64,000 bases of DNA from a bacterium. Lineage in GTDB: Bacteria > Planctomycetota > UBA1135 > UBA2386. This document shows, one piece after another, positions 25,825 to 35,077 of the stretch. Within the stretch, counting starts at the first letter, position 1; every line of letters starts with the position of its first letter. The stretch is taken from positions 1 through 64,000 of the forward strand of contig JANSXC010000011.1 in the NCBI GenBank assembly GCA_024743115.1. The letters run 5' to 3'. The notes under the pieces are model-generated. The model was not told where the DNA came from. It worked only from the letters and a program-made list of their open reading frames with translations, and did not search any database. A program made the translations under genes and the position numbers.

Positions 25825-27920
25825 TGCTGCCTCGCAGACGAAGAAGACTCGCCTACCGGACGTTCGCGCTGCTCGCGTTCGCCGCGCTGTGGAGCGGCTG
25901 CAGCAGCCCCCCCACACCACCGCCCGCGCCGACACCGACCCGCGACCGCGTGACGCCAACGGCGACCGCCGCGGGCGAGGCCACACTGCGACTGCTGCCC
26001 AACGGCGTGATCGTCACGTTGCTGCCGTACCAGGGCGGCGCCGAAGCCCAGTTGCAGGTCGGTCTGCTGGCGGGATCCGACTTTGCCGCGCCGGGCCTCG
26101 CCGAACTCGCGGCGGAAATCCTCGTCAGCGGTTCGAACGTGACGAACGAGCGGGCGAGCCTGCGGCAGGTCGTCGCCAACCTCGGCGGCAGCATCGAGGT
26201 CGAGGTCAACCCACTCACGACTTGGATCACATGCCGCGTGCCGGGCGGCAAGTGGCACACGCTGCAAGACGCGATCGCCGCCGCGCTCGCGACACCGACC
26301 GCGTCACGGGCTCAGATCGAACGGCTGCGGGAGCAGTTCGTGGTAACGCGAATCCAGGACGTGTGGCGCGAGCCGACGCGCGAGGTCCCCCGCGCGTTCC
26401 TGCTCGGCAACCGCGGCACCTCCCCGTACATCGCGTCCCTGCTCGAACGTGACGCGAGCGAGATCTCGCTGTTCATGGGCCGGCTCTACCGCCCCGAATC
26501 GACCGTGCTCGCCCTCAGCGTTCCGGGTCGCGAAGAAGCGACGATGGCGCGGCTCACGACCGGCATGGCCACCTGGCCGCGACCGGCGGCCGCACGTCAA
26601 ACCGTCGAGGTCACGGAGCGGCGGCTCGAGCCGGGTTTGCACTGGGCTGCGGCCGGCCCTGCGGATCGCTGCCGCGCGATGCTCGTCCTCGGACTGCCCG
26701 ATCTCGGCGATCTGTTCGCCCCCGAAGCGCTCGTGCTCCACGCGTGCCTGACCCTCGACGGCATCGGCGGCCGACTCGAGGAGCTCCAGCGCAAGAACGG
26801 TCTCGGCCATGTCACCTGGCAGTCGGACTTCGTCGATCTCGCCAACGTGCCGGCACTCGTGCTGAGCACGGAAGTCACACCGGCCGAAGCAGCTTCGCTC
26901 TGGACGCTGGTGCAGTCGGCACGTGAGTCGTTCACGACGGTTCCGCCGACCCCCTCCGAACTCGCGCTCGGCGTTCGCCGGGCTCGCCTGACGGCCCAAC
27001 TGCTCGACGGCAACTCGGCCGCCCGCGGCCGCACGGCCGCGATGGCCGCAACCCGCCGGCAGCCCGAAGGCGCCCTCGCGAGCCGGCTCGCGACGCTCGA
27101 GCAACCAGGGCGCTTCAACGCCATAGCCGCAGCACGCAACTATCTCCGCCAGCCGGCCGCGATGATCGTCCTGGGCGCGCAACCGCCCGAGGACCTCGCG
27201 GAATCGGCGTTCGAGACGTTCGAACTACTGCCACCGGGCGCGCTGGCACGGCTCGCGGGCGGCAACCCGAAAGCGCAGGCTGCGGCCGCCTCGCCCTGGG
27301 TCGACAGTGCGATCGAGGCGGCCGGCGGCAAGGAACGGCTGGCCCAACTGCGCGGCTTCGAGTCCGCAGTCACGCTGCGCAGTGAAGGGGCGCCAACGGT
27401 CGAAGAATCGATCCGCTGGGACCCGCGAGCTGACACGATCGAACGCGTACGCACGCTGCTCGGTACGACGATCACGGCGACGATCGATGCCTCCCAGGCG
27501 ACCGAGACCGACGGCACCGAGAAGAAGCCGATGCCGCCGACCGAAGTGCAGATGTTGCGCCGCCAGCTCGCGCGCCACCCGACTACACTGCTAGCCGCCG
27601 CAGCCCGTGGCGAGATCGAGTTCCGCCCGGTCGCGCAGCGCACGGTCGGTGACCGCGACCTGATCCTGCTCGAGGCTGTCGGCCCCGAGTTCGACCGGCT
27701 CCGCATCCACCTCGACACGGTGTCACACCTGATCCGCGTCGTCGAAGTCTGGGAGACCGCGAGCAATGGCAGTCTGTTCCACGTTCGCGATGCGTGGTCC
27801 GACTACCGCAACGCTGCGGCGCTGCGGGTGCCGTTCCGCCGCCTGACCGAGGTCGACGACGGACAAACGCGCGTCGAGGCCGTCGTGTCGCGCTGGCAGC
27901 CGGTCACCGAGCGCCAATAG
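25821..27920 (+). CDS. Peptidase M16-like lipoprotein fused to a C-terminal LolA-like domain
   Basis: A 699-aa lipoprotein (lipobox ALWSGC). Residues about 60-480 look like two M16 domains: LRLLPNGVIVTLLPYQGG opens the first. The position of HxxEH reads GLAELAAEIL, so zinc ligands are missing, and SGSNVTNERASLRQVVANLGGSIEVEV follows as in true M16 enzymes. The last 200 residues (AIEAAGGKERLAQLRGFES onward) resemble LolA/LolB-type domains often fused to planctomycete and acidobacterial M16 proteins. ATGA overlap with the upstream gene shows coupling. Function is probably binding or scaffolding. Confidence 0.72.
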   Translation: MMLPRRRRRLAYRTFALLAFAALWSGCSSPPTPPPAPTPTRDRVTPTATAAGEATLRLLPNGVIVTLLPYQGGAEAQLQVGLLAGSDFAAPGLAELAAEILVSGSNVTNERASLRQVVANLGGSIEVEVNPLTTWITCRVPGGKWHTLQDAIAAALATPTASRAQIERLREQFVVTRIQDVWREPTREVPRAFLLGNRGTSPYIASLLERDASEISLFMGRLYRPESTVLALSVPGREEATMARLTTGMATWPRPAAARQTVEVTERRLEPGLHWAAAGPADRCRAMLVLGLPDLGDLFAPEALVLHACLTLDGIGGRLEELQRKNGLGHVTWQSDFVDLANVPALVLSTEVTPAEAASLWTLVQSARESFTTVPPTPSELALGVRRARLTAQLLDGNSAARGRTAAMAATRRQPEGALASRLATLEQPGRFNAIAAARNYLRQPAAMIVLGAQPPEDLAESAFETFELLPPGALARLAGGNPKAQAAAASPWVDSAIEAAGGKERLAQLRGFESAVTLRSEGAPTVEESIRWDPRADTIERVRTLLGTTITATIDASQATETDGTEKKPMPPTEVQMLRRQLARHPTTLLAAAARGEIEFRPVAQRTVGDRDLILLEAVGPEFDRLRIHLDTVSHLIRVVEVWETASNGSLFHVRDAWSDYRNAAALRVPFRRLTEVDDGQTRVEAVVSRWQPVTERQ

Positions 27921-27947
27921 GCCGGCGGGCGACGGGCGAAACCGCCG

Positions 27948-29000
27948 TCAATCGGGGTAGATCGTGATCTCCGTCGCCTTGAGCGCCAGCCAGATCTCGC
28001 CGCCGACGCCGAGCTCCAGATCCGCAACCGCGGCGGGCGTGACCTCGGCGACGAGCGGCACCTGACCGGCCAGCTGCACGCGCACGCGATCGCCGGCGCT
28101 TTCGAGCGAACCGATCGTCGCGCGCCAGACGTTGCGCGGGGAGCCTTCCGGCCGCTGCTGGTAGAGGGCGATCGCGCGCGGATGCACCGTCGCGAGTACC
28201 TCACCCGAGTACCCTGCGCCGACCACGAGCGACTCACCGCCGGGCAGCACGAGGCGGTCCCCGGCCATGCGACCGCGCAGCAGGTTGACGCCGATGAGAT
28301 CCGCGACGTAGCGCGACCGCGGTTGGCTGCAGATCTCTGCGACCGTCGCGACCTGAGTGATCTTTCCGCCTTCGAGAACCGCCACCCGATCCGCAAGCGC
28401 GAGCGCGTCGATCGCATCGTGCGCCACGACGATGCGCACGCCCGAGAACTCGGTTAGGTGACTCTGCAGCTCGCGGCGCAGCTCGAGCCGCGCCGTCGCA
28501 TCGACGTTCGCCAGCGGCTCGTCGAGCAACAGCATCGCGGGATCGGTCGCAAGCGCGCGAGCCAGCGCGACCCGCTGCGCCTGCCCACCCGAAAGCTCCG
28601 CCGGCCGCCAACCCGCCTGTTCGGCCAACCCGACACGCTCCAGCCGTTCGGCCGCGCGCTGGCGCGCGGCCGGACGCTCCACGCCACGCGCACGGAGACC
28701 GAAGGCGACGTTCTCGAGCACGGTCAGATGCGGGAACAGCAGCGCGTCCTGGAACACGCAGCCGACCGCGCGCTCCTCGGGCGGGACGAATCCGGCGCCA
28801 GGGCCACCGTCGAGTAGCCGTCCAGCATGCTCAATGCGCCCCTCACCGATCCGCAGCAGCCCGGCCACTGCGGTGAGCAGGGTGCTCTTGCCGGCACCGT
28901 TCGGACCGACCACGGCGAGCGTCTCGCCACTCGCGATCGCGAGGTCGACCGCGAGTTCGAGCGCGCCGCGTTCGAGCCGGAACTGCAGATCGAGCGTCAC
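27948..29000 (-). CDS. modC: Molybdate ABC transporter ATP-binding protein ModC
   Basis: A 350-aa ABC ATPase with Walker A GPNGAGKS (32-39), Q-loop VFQD, signature LSGGQ (136-140), Walker B LLLDEP (157-162) and the switch His in VVAHD. The C-terminal 110 residues (ATIGSLESAGDRVRVQL onward) are the Mop/TOBE oxyanion-binding domain that marks ModC and lets molybdate tune transport. Last gene of the modABC operon; its ATG overlaps the modB stop by 4 bases. A closely related tungstate or sulfate specificity cannot be excluded. Confidence 0.9.
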   Translation of the reverse strand: MTLDLQFRLERGALELAVDLAIASGETLAVVGPNGAGKSTLLTAVAGLLRIGEGRIEHAGRLLDGGPGAGFVPPEERAVGCVFQDALLFPHLTVLENVAFGLRARGVERPAARQRAAERLERVGLAEQAGWRPAELSGGQAQRVALARALATDPAMLLLDEPLANVDATARLELRRELQSHLTEFSGVRIVVAHDAIDALALADRVAVLEGGKITQVATVAEICSQPRSRYVADLIGVNLLRGRMAGDRLVLPGGESLVVGAGYSGEVLATVHPRAIALYQQRPEGSPRNVWRATIGSLESAGDRVRVQLAGQVPLVAEVTPAAVADLELGVGGEIWLALKATEITIYPD

Positions 29001-29842
29001 CGCGACCGCCCTCGCGGCAACCAGCGATCACGGAGACAGAACAGAATCGTCGCCGAGACCCCCACGAGCACGAGGCTCAACGCGACGGCCGCAGGCAGAT
29101 CGGACTCGAGCGCAACGAAGATCGCGAGCGGCATCGTGCGGGTGCTGCCGGCGAGATTGCCCGCGAACGTCACCGTCGCCCCGAACTCGCCGAGCGCCCG
29201 CGCCCAGGCCACGACGAGCGCCGCAGCGAACGTCGGCAGCAGCATCGGCAACACCACGCTGCGATAGCGCCACCAACGCGAGGCCCCGAGCGTGGCGGCG
29301 ACGTCGGAATAGCGGCCGTCGAATCCACGCAGCCCGGCTTCGGCAGCCAGCACGAAGAAAGGCATCGCGACGTAGGCCTCCGCGATCACGACGCCCGCGA
29401 TCGAATACGGCAGCACGATGCCCAGCGCGTCCGCTGCCGGGCCACCGACCAAGCCGTTCCGGCCGTACGCCGCGAGCAGGGCGACGCCGACGACGACCGG
29501 CGGCATCACGAGCGGCAGCGTGACGAGCACGCGCACGAGCCGGCGCGAGAACGTGTCACGCGCGGCGAGCCACATCGCGAGCGGCAGCCCGAACAACGCC
29601 GCGAGGAACGCGGCCGCCGTGGCGCAGCCGAGCGACAACAGCAACGCCTCGACGATCGGCGCCGCGAAGAATCTGCCGGGCTCATCCCACGGTGCCCGTG
29701 CCGCGAGTCCGATCAGCGGCAACAGGAAGAAGAGCACGGCGATCGTGGCGAGTGCACCGCCGAGAAATCCACTGCGATCGACGCCGCGCGACGTCACGTT
29801 CGGCTTCGCCTTGGCCAGCGCGTTATCCCGGCTCGAACTCAC
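28997..29842 (-). CDS. modB: Molybdate ABC transporter permease ModB
   Basis: A 281-aa inner-membrane permease with about six helices. The coupling (EAA) loop reads VAATLGASRWWRYRSVVLPM and docks the ATPase. GEFGATVTFAGNLAGSTRTMPLAIF is the conserved ModB/CysT segment lining the oxyanion path. It is coupled by 4-base overlaps to modA and modC. The first 20 residues are polar and might not be translated. Confidence 0.9.
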   Translation of the reverse strand: MSSSRDNALAKAKPNVTSRGVDRSGFLGGALATIAVLFFLLPLIGLAARAPWDEPGRFFAAPIVEALLLSLGCATAAAFLAALFGLPLAMWLAARDTFSRRLVRVLVTLPLVMPPVVVGVALLAAYGRNGLVGGPAADALGIVLPYSIAGVVIAEAYVAMPFFVLAAEAGLRGFDGRYSDVAATLGASRWWRYRSVVLPMLLPTFAAALVVAWARALGEFGATVTFAGNLAGSTRTMPLAIFVALESDLPAAVALSLVLVGVSATILFCLRDRWLPRGRSR

Positions 29843-30585
29843 GGCGCCAGGAACCCCGCCCCAGCGAACCGGGAGCGAGCCTCTGAAGTTTGCAGATAAG
29901 CGACGAAGTCCCGGGCAACGGAACGCTCGCTCAGAGCCGCCGCGGGATAGTGCGCAATGACATTGTGACCCGGCGCGATTGCTACGCCGGAAACACCCGC
30001 CTGACCGCGCACGTCCGTCTCGTACAGCACCCCCGCATCGAGTTCGCCGAGCGCCACCTTGGCCAGCAACGCGCGCACGTTGGGCTCGTCCGAGACGGAG
30101 GACACCGAAACCCCGGCCCGCTCACAAGCCTGACGCGCGTAGCGGCCGGCCGGCACTTCGGGAGCGCAGAGCGCGACCAGCAGATCCGGACGCGCGAGAT
30201 CGGCCAGCCCGGTGATGCCGTGCGGGTTGTTCGCCGCGGTCACGATCGTGAGCCGATTGGTCGCGACGATCCGCGAGTCCGGCGTCACGCGCCGCATCTG
30301 ACGTTCGTCCGCCGCCACGAACACGTCCGCCGGGGCACCCTCGCGAATCTGCATCGCGAGCGTCGGAGTCCCCGCGACGTGAACCCTGACCCGCAGGCCG
30401 GGATGAGCCGCCTCGAACTCCGCGGCGATCGCGCGCATCGGCGCGTGGGTCGAGGCCGCCGCGAAGACGAGCAGTTCGTCGGATGCTGCGTCCCGGCAAC
30501 CCGAGGTGGCCGCGAGCAGCAGCGTCAGCGCGCGGCATGGCCACGGGCGCCGCAGCGCCAGCGGTTGTTCAGCGGCGTGCACCAC
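29839..30585 (-). CDS. modA: Molybdate-binding lipoprotein ModA
   Basis: A 248-aa substrate-binding protein with lipobox AATSGC (Cys30). LLVFAAASTHAPMRAIAAEF, then the PTLAMQIREGAPADVFVAADERQM block, are the ModA signatures that build the oxyanion site, and GELDAGVLYETDV is the hinge segment. It delivers molybdate (or tungstate) to ModB. Two GTG codons compete for the start at 30585/30582, which overlaps the upstream barrel gene by 17 bases. Confidence 0.9.
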   Translation of the reverse strand: MVHAAEQPLALRRPWPCRALTLLLAATSGCRDAASDELLVFAAASTHAPMRAIAAEFEAAHPGLRVRVHVAGTPTLAMQIREGAPADVFVAADERQMRRVTPDSRIVATNRLTIVTAANNPHGITGLADLARPDLLVALCAPEVPAGRYARQACERAGVSVSSVSDEPNVRALLAKVALGELDAGVLYETDVRGQAGVSGVAIAPGHNVIAHYPAAALSERSVARDFVAYLQTSEARSRFAGAGFLAP

Positions 30586-31762
30586 CGAAGCGCATCACGA
30601 CACCGAGATAGAACATGTGCTCGCCATGCACGTCCTCGTTGATCTTGATCGAGGGCCGACTCTCGTTATCGAGGAACGAGTACCACCCGTGCAGCGAGAT
30701 CGATTCGTTGAAGTGCAGGTAGCTCTCGACGCCACCGCCGAAGAACACCTCCTGCGTGGAACTGCCACCGCCGGCACCGACGATGCGCGACCACTGCCCG
30801 TGCACGAACGGCGTCAGGGTCCAGGAGTCACCGAAGTGGATCCGCAGCCGCAGGAAACCCTCGGCCCACTGATGACCGAGCGGCCGCTGCGCTTCGAAGT
30901 TCTGCACGCGATCCTTCCGGTCCGCCCACTGGCCACGCAGGAAGACCTCCCAGAACGTGTTGTCCGAAGCCGGCAGGTAGACCTCCGCATTGCCGCGAAC
31001 GCGCCAGATCTGATCCGGCAGCGTGGTCGTGAAACCCGGGGCCCCGAAGCTGCCGCTACTGTCGTTCCACTCCTGCTCCGCCACGATCGTGACGACGCCG
31101 CCGTCGCGCGGCGTGCCGCGGCGGCGATCGAGCTGCGTCGTGTTCTGCTCGAGATACACCCGCGCGCCGTAGGCCGCGAAGTCCTCGGGGATCTGGAACG
31201 CCCCGGCCGTCAGCGGCGACGTCGAGAAGCTGTGGTCGCGGTAGTAGGTGCCGATCTCGATGAACAGCCCCGGCGCGGCCTCGCGGCCGAATCCGAGGTA
31301 GCCCTCGTAGTCGCTGCCTTCGTAGAGCCCGTTCGGCGAGAACGTGTCGCCGTTGTACGAGCCATCGCGATAGAACTGCCACGGCCGCGCCTTGAACTCG
31401 AGTCGCGTGATCGTCTGGTCGCCGATCAGCTGACCGTCGAACAACCCGGCATAGATGCCGTCACGCCCGGCGTAGCCAACGAGCGTGCCCTTGCGCTCGC
31501 CGAAGTCCTCGTCGCGGTAGTAGACGTGCCCGTCCCACGAGAAGCCGTCCTCGAGCCCGACCGCCGGATCCTCGCTCGCGGCCGTGGTCCCGATCATTCC
31601 GGCCTCGACCTGGAACAGGGACCGGTAGGGCAACGTCGGGTTGCGCTTGTCCGTCAGGTCGGTCAGGAACTGATTGGGGGACTGACCGGGACTCGCCGGT
31701 GCGAGCCAGCCGAGGCAGCAGCCTAAGCCGGCGAGGAACGGCAACTTCGCGGATCGCGTCAT
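30569..31762 (-). CDS. Putative outer-membrane beta-barrel protein
   Basis: A 397-aa secreted protein with a signal peptide (about residues 1-26, ending ASPGQ). The mature part alternates hydrophobic and polar residues with many aromatic strand ends (GHVYYRDEDFGER, ARPWQFYRDGSYNG, EIGTYYRDHSFS, GVESYLHFNESISLHGWYSF) and ends in VVMRFGGARR, consistent with an outer-membrane barrel of 14-18 strands. No exact family recognised. It overlaps modA by 17 bases, so it may supply the outer-membrane route for molybdate (inference from context). Confidence 0.65.
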   Translation of the reverse strand: MTRSAKLPFLAGLGCCLGWLAPASPGQSPNQFLTDLTDKRNPTLPYRSLFQVEAGMIGTTAASEDPAVGLEDGFSWDGHVYYRDEDFGERKGTLVGYAGRDGIYAGLFDGQLIGDQTITRLEFKARPWQFYRDGSYNGDTFSPNGLYEGSDYEGYLGFGREAAPGLFIEIGTYYRDHSFSTSPLTAGAFQIPEDFAAYGARVYLEQNTTQLDRRRGTPRDGGVVTIVAEQEWNDSSGSFGAPGFTTTLPDQIWRVRGNAEVYLPASDNTFWEVFLRGQWADRKDRVQNFEAQRPLGHQWAEGFLRLRIHFGDSWTLTPFVHGQWSRIVGAGGGSSTQEVFFGGGVESYLHFNESISLHGWYSFLDNESRPSIKINEDVHGEHMFYLGVVMRFGGARR

Positions 31763-31825
31763 TCGAACTCGAGGGGTCTGAGAGGGTCGTCACGGTGAGG
31801 GGGCCCGCGACGACGGGGCAGGCAA

Positions 31826-32803
31826 CTACTCGCGCATCCGGCTCATCGCCGACTGCACGAGGGGGTGGGCATTGTCGAGCACGATCACCGAGTAGGGATG
31901 GTCCGCGTACTGGTTCTCGCGCTCTTCGATCCGAATCGCGCCGAGCTGGCGCAACTCGTTGATGAGACCGCGGCGCTCCGGGTGCACGAGGTTGCTGAAG
32001 TGCTGGCTCATCGGCCCTTTGAGGAACGGGGAGAGCCAAACTTCCGGACTTCCGTGTCGCGCCTGCGCCCGCATGATCAATTCGACGCAATCGGCGAGCC
32101 GCTCGGCGAGCTGACCATCGCCTGGCAACGCATCCGCCGTGCGCCACGTGACCGGGATATGACCGACGATCGGCGCACGCGGGCTGCGGGGATCCGCCGA
32201 CCCGTTCTCCCCCGCGGGCACGGCCTCTTCGTCCGGCTGCGGCGCATCGGACGGTTGCTCGTCCGGCGCTGCTGCGGCCTCCTCGGGCGAGGCATCGATC
32301 TCCTCGTCGACCTCGATGAGGTCGAGCGCGTTCCAGAACCGGTCGTTGCCGACGCGCTGCCGCAGATCGCCGCTAGTGCTGTCGGGGATCGCCACGACGC
32401 GCAGTTCGTGGTTCTCCTCGAGCACCTGCTTCGCGATCGGAATGAAGTCGCGGTCACCCGACACGACGACGATCGCGTCGATGTCGGGCCGACGGTAGAG
32501 CACGCGGCAAACGTCACACGCGAGCTGTACGTCCGCTGAGTTCTTGCCCGCGTGACTGACGAGCACGTATTGGGGATCGAACCCCATCAGCGACAGGTCG
32601 TGCGCGACTTCCATGCCCGGGTAGGCGTCGAACGCGGCGTAGGAGCGCCCGAGAACCATCGGTGCCTTCTTGTCGCTCAGGCGCTGCTTGAGCTGCGCCA
32701 GAATGCTCAGACAAAGATCGCGGATGCGATGACCCGTGAGCTCATCGCGGTTCTTCAGGGAGAGGAACAGGTTCTCGAAGTCGACGAATACTGCTGCGTT
32801 CAT
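31826..32803 (-). CDS. NYN-domain (LabA/DUF88-like) putative ribonuclease
   Basis: A 325-aa cytoplasmic protein. Residues 1-165 form a PIN-like NYN domain with the acidic metal site visible: FVDFENLF (6-13), KNSADVQLACD (87-97) and VVVSGDRDF (112-120). Members are metal-dependent RNases or RNA-binding regulators. An acidic, Ala/Pro-rich linker (about 170-215) leads to a C-terminal winged-helix-like part (ELIMRAQARHGSPEVWLSPF, then LINELRQLGAI), reminiscent of OST-HTH/LOTUS domains. It sits between speA and the barrel gene on the same strand. Confidence 0.82.
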   Translation of the reverse strand: MNAAVFVDFENLFLSLKNRDELTGHRIRDLCLSILAQLKQRLSDKKAPMVLGRSYAAFDAYPGMEVAHDLSLMGFDPQYVLVSHAGKNSADVQLACDVCRVLYRRPDIDAIVVVSGDRDFIPIAKQVLEENHELRVVAIPDSTSGDLRQRVGNDRFWNALDLIEVDEEIDASPEEAAAAPDEQPSDAPQPDEEAVPAGENGSADPRSPRAPIVGHIPVTWRTADALPGDGQLAERLADCVELIMRAQARHGSPEVWLSPFLKGPMSQHFSNLVHPERRGLINELRQLGAIRIEERENQYADHPYSVIVLDNAHPLVQSAMSRMRE

Positions 32804-32878
32804 AGTTCAGTTCTGGCAGTTGCAATGGCAGCCGAACCCTCGCGGGCCGCTGCACAGTTCGAAACGGCGGCGTCACGA

Positions 32879-34978
32879 TCATGACGCCTCGGACCCCGAT
32901 ACCGAACGGCCCGACACGGGACCATCCGACTCGGGAGATCCCGATACCGGTGAATCCGATTTCGGGGCCACCACATCCGACGACGACTCCGCGTCCGGCA
33001 CGCGCTCGATGAGATCGTCGTCCGACAGGTAGGTGTAACCAGCAAGCCCTTCCTCGTAGCGCCGCATGAGCAGCGCCGACTCGCGTATGTTGACCCGCTT
33101 GGCGCGCACTGCGGCCTCGAGCCGCCGGCGCATACGCCGTACGAGGTCCTGCTTCTCGTACTGCACGTAGCTCAGCACCTCGGTGACCGTGTCACCCTCG
33201 ATCACGCGCTCGATGCGGTAGCCGTGATCGGGATCGAGCGCGACGTGGATCGCGTTGGTGTCGCCGAACAGATTGTGCAGGTCGCCGAGAATCTCCTGGT
33301 ACGCACCGACCAGGAACATGCCGAGGTAGTAGGGCACCCCCGGAGTGGTGTCGTGGACCTCGAGCACGTTCTTGACGTCGCGCAGATCGATGAACTTGTC
33401 GACCTTGCCGTCGCTGTCGCACGTGAGGTCGGCGAGGATCGCGCGACGCTCCGGCCGTTCCGCGAGCCGATGGATCGGCATCGTCGGGAACAGTTGCTTC
33501 ACGGCCCAGTGATCGGGCGCCGACTGGAACACCGAGAAGTTGCAGTAGTAGGTATCCGCCAGTGCCCGCTCGAGCCGCTCGAGTTCTTCGGGCACATAAT
33601 CGAGTTCGCGAACGATCTCGTGGATCCGCGCGCAGATCGCCCAGAACAGACCCTCCGCCGCGGCCCGGCCTTTCAGGTCGAGGTAGCCCAGGTTGAACAG
33701 GCTCATCGCCTCGCCCTTGAGCTGCAGCGCGTCGTGATAGCTCTCCTGGAAGTTCTTGCGCGAGACCCCGCGCAGGCACTGCGCCAGGTTCTGGATCGTC
33801 TGGTGCGCGTCGTCCGCGACGTCCGGCGAGCACTCGATCGACTGGCGCGCGACGCCGAGCACATCGAAGACCAGCACCGCGTGATGCGCGGTGAGAGCCC
33901 GCCCCGACTCGCTCACGATGTCGGGGTGCGGAATGCCCTTGTCGTCGCAGGCCTGCTGCACCGCGAACACGACGTCGTTGGCGTACTCCTGCAGCGAGTA
34001 GTTGGCCGAACTGTGGAAGTTGGTCTTGGAACCGTCGTAGTCGACCGCGAGCCCGCCACCGACGTCGAGGAACTTCAGCCCCGCGCCGAGATCGTGCAAC
34101 TCGGCGTAGAGCCGCGTGGCCTCCTGCAGCGCGTCCTTGATCGCGCGAATCGCAGTGATCTGGCTGCCGATGTGGAAGTGCAGCAGCTCGAGGCAGTCGA
34201 GCATGTCCGCTTCGCGCAGCCGATCGACGACCGCGATCAGCTCGGCCGCCGTGAGCCCGAACTTCGACTTCTCGCCACCCGACTCCTGCCACTTGCCGGC
34301 GCCGCGACTCGCGAGTTTCGCGCGGATGCCGAGATGCGGCCGCAGGTTGAACCGCTTGCCCGCCTCGAGGATCGCTTCGAGCTCTTCGAACCGATCGACG
34401 ACGATGATCGTATGCAGGCCCATCTTCTGGGCGAGCATCGCGGTCTCGATGTAGCTCTGGTCCTTGTAGCCGTTGCAGATGACCAATCCGTCCTCGTTGG
34501 TCATGTGCGCGAGCACGACGAGCAACTCGGGCTTGCTGCCGGCTTCGAGACCGAGCGCGTGCGACTTGCCGAACTCGACGAGTTCCTCGACGACGTCGCG
34601 TTGCTGATTGACCTTGATCGGGAAGACCGGCCGATAACGACCCCGGTACGCGTGGTCCTTCGCCGCCTTCGCAAACGCCCCGGACAGCCGTTCGACCCGC
34701 TGCTGGAGAATGTCGGAGATCCGCAAGAGCACCGGCAGCTCGATCCCGCGGCTGCGCAGGTCCTCCACGAGTTCTGGCAGCGAGAACCCGCCGCCACCGC
34801 GCCCACGAGGCTCGACCATCAGCTCGCCGGTCGGACTGATCGAGTAGCAATCGCCGCCCCAGGCCCCGAGTTGATAGAGCTCGAAGCTGTCCCGGACGGT
34901 CCAGGCACGAAGTTCGTTCTGTTGAGAACTCAAGAGGGCGGTTGGGAGGGACGACGCGAAGCCAGGATTGAACACCAC
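32879..34978 (-). CDS. speA: Biosynthetic arginine decarboxylase SpeA
   Basis: PLP enzyme making agmatine from arginine for polyamine synthesis. At 699 aa it is slightly longer than E. coli SpeA (658). The PLP Lys is Lys122 in FPIKVNQQ. HFHIGSQI, LDVGGGLAVDYDGS, SESGRALTAHHA and, in the C-terminal barrel, LTCDSDGKVDKFI are all canonical. The extra length is a C-terminal tail from about residue 668, rich in Ser, Pro and Gly (PVSGS, PESDG, PVSGR, SVSGS units), encoded by a 15-bp tandem repeat. Start is GTG. agmatine-processing genes are not in the window. Confidence 0.93.
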   Translation of the reverse strand: MVFNPGFASSLPTALLSSQQNELRAWTVRDSFELYQLGAWGGDCYSISPTGELMVEPRGRGGGGFSLPELVEDLRSRGIELPVLLRISDILQQRVERLSGAFAKAAKDHAYRGRYRPVFPIKVNQQRDVVEELVEFGKSHALGLEAGSKPELLVVLAHMTNEDGLVICNGYKDQSYIETAMLAQKMGLHTIIVVDRFEELEAILEAGKRFNLRPHLGIRAKLASRGAGKWQESGGEKSKFGLTAAELIAVVDRLREADMLDCLELLHFHIGSQITAIRAIKDALQEATRLYAELHDLGAGLKFLDVGGGLAVDYDGSKTNFHSSANYSLQEYANDVVFAVQQACDDKGIPHPDIVSESGRALTAHHAVLVFDVLGVARQSIECSPDVADDAHQTIQNLAQCLRGVSRKNFQESYHDALQLKGEAMSLFNLGYLDLKGRAAAEGLFWAICARIHEIVRELDYVPEELERLERALADTYYCNFSVFQSAPDHWAVKQLFPTMPIHRLAERPERRAILADLTCDSDGKVDKFIDLRDVKNVLEVHDTTPGVPYYLGMFLVGAYQEILGDLHNLFGDTNAIHVALDPDHGYRIERVIEGDTVTEVLSYVQYEKQDLVRRMRRRLEAAVRAKRVNIRESALLMRRYEEGLAGYTYLSDDDLIERVPDAESSSDVVAPKSDSPVSGSPESDGPVSGRSVSGSEAS
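32894..32968 (-). repeat. Five 15-bp tandem repeats with CCGA..CGG mini-palindromes at the speA 3' end
   Basis: CCGATACCG, CCGACACGG, CCGACTCGG, CCGATACCGG and CCGATTTCGG begin at 32895, 32911, 32926, 32941 and 32956, a period of 15-16 bases. They encode a pentapeptide repeat in the SpeA tail. Each is a small inverted repeat, so the stretch could also fold in the mRNA. Confidence 0.7.
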
Positions 34979-35077
34979 CGCCGCCGATCATGGCAGGGAT
35001 GCATCGGCGCTTTTTTGGGACGGGTTCCGCCGCGCCCGGCACTGGCCGCCGACTGCGATGCCCCGTAACCTGCTCGC

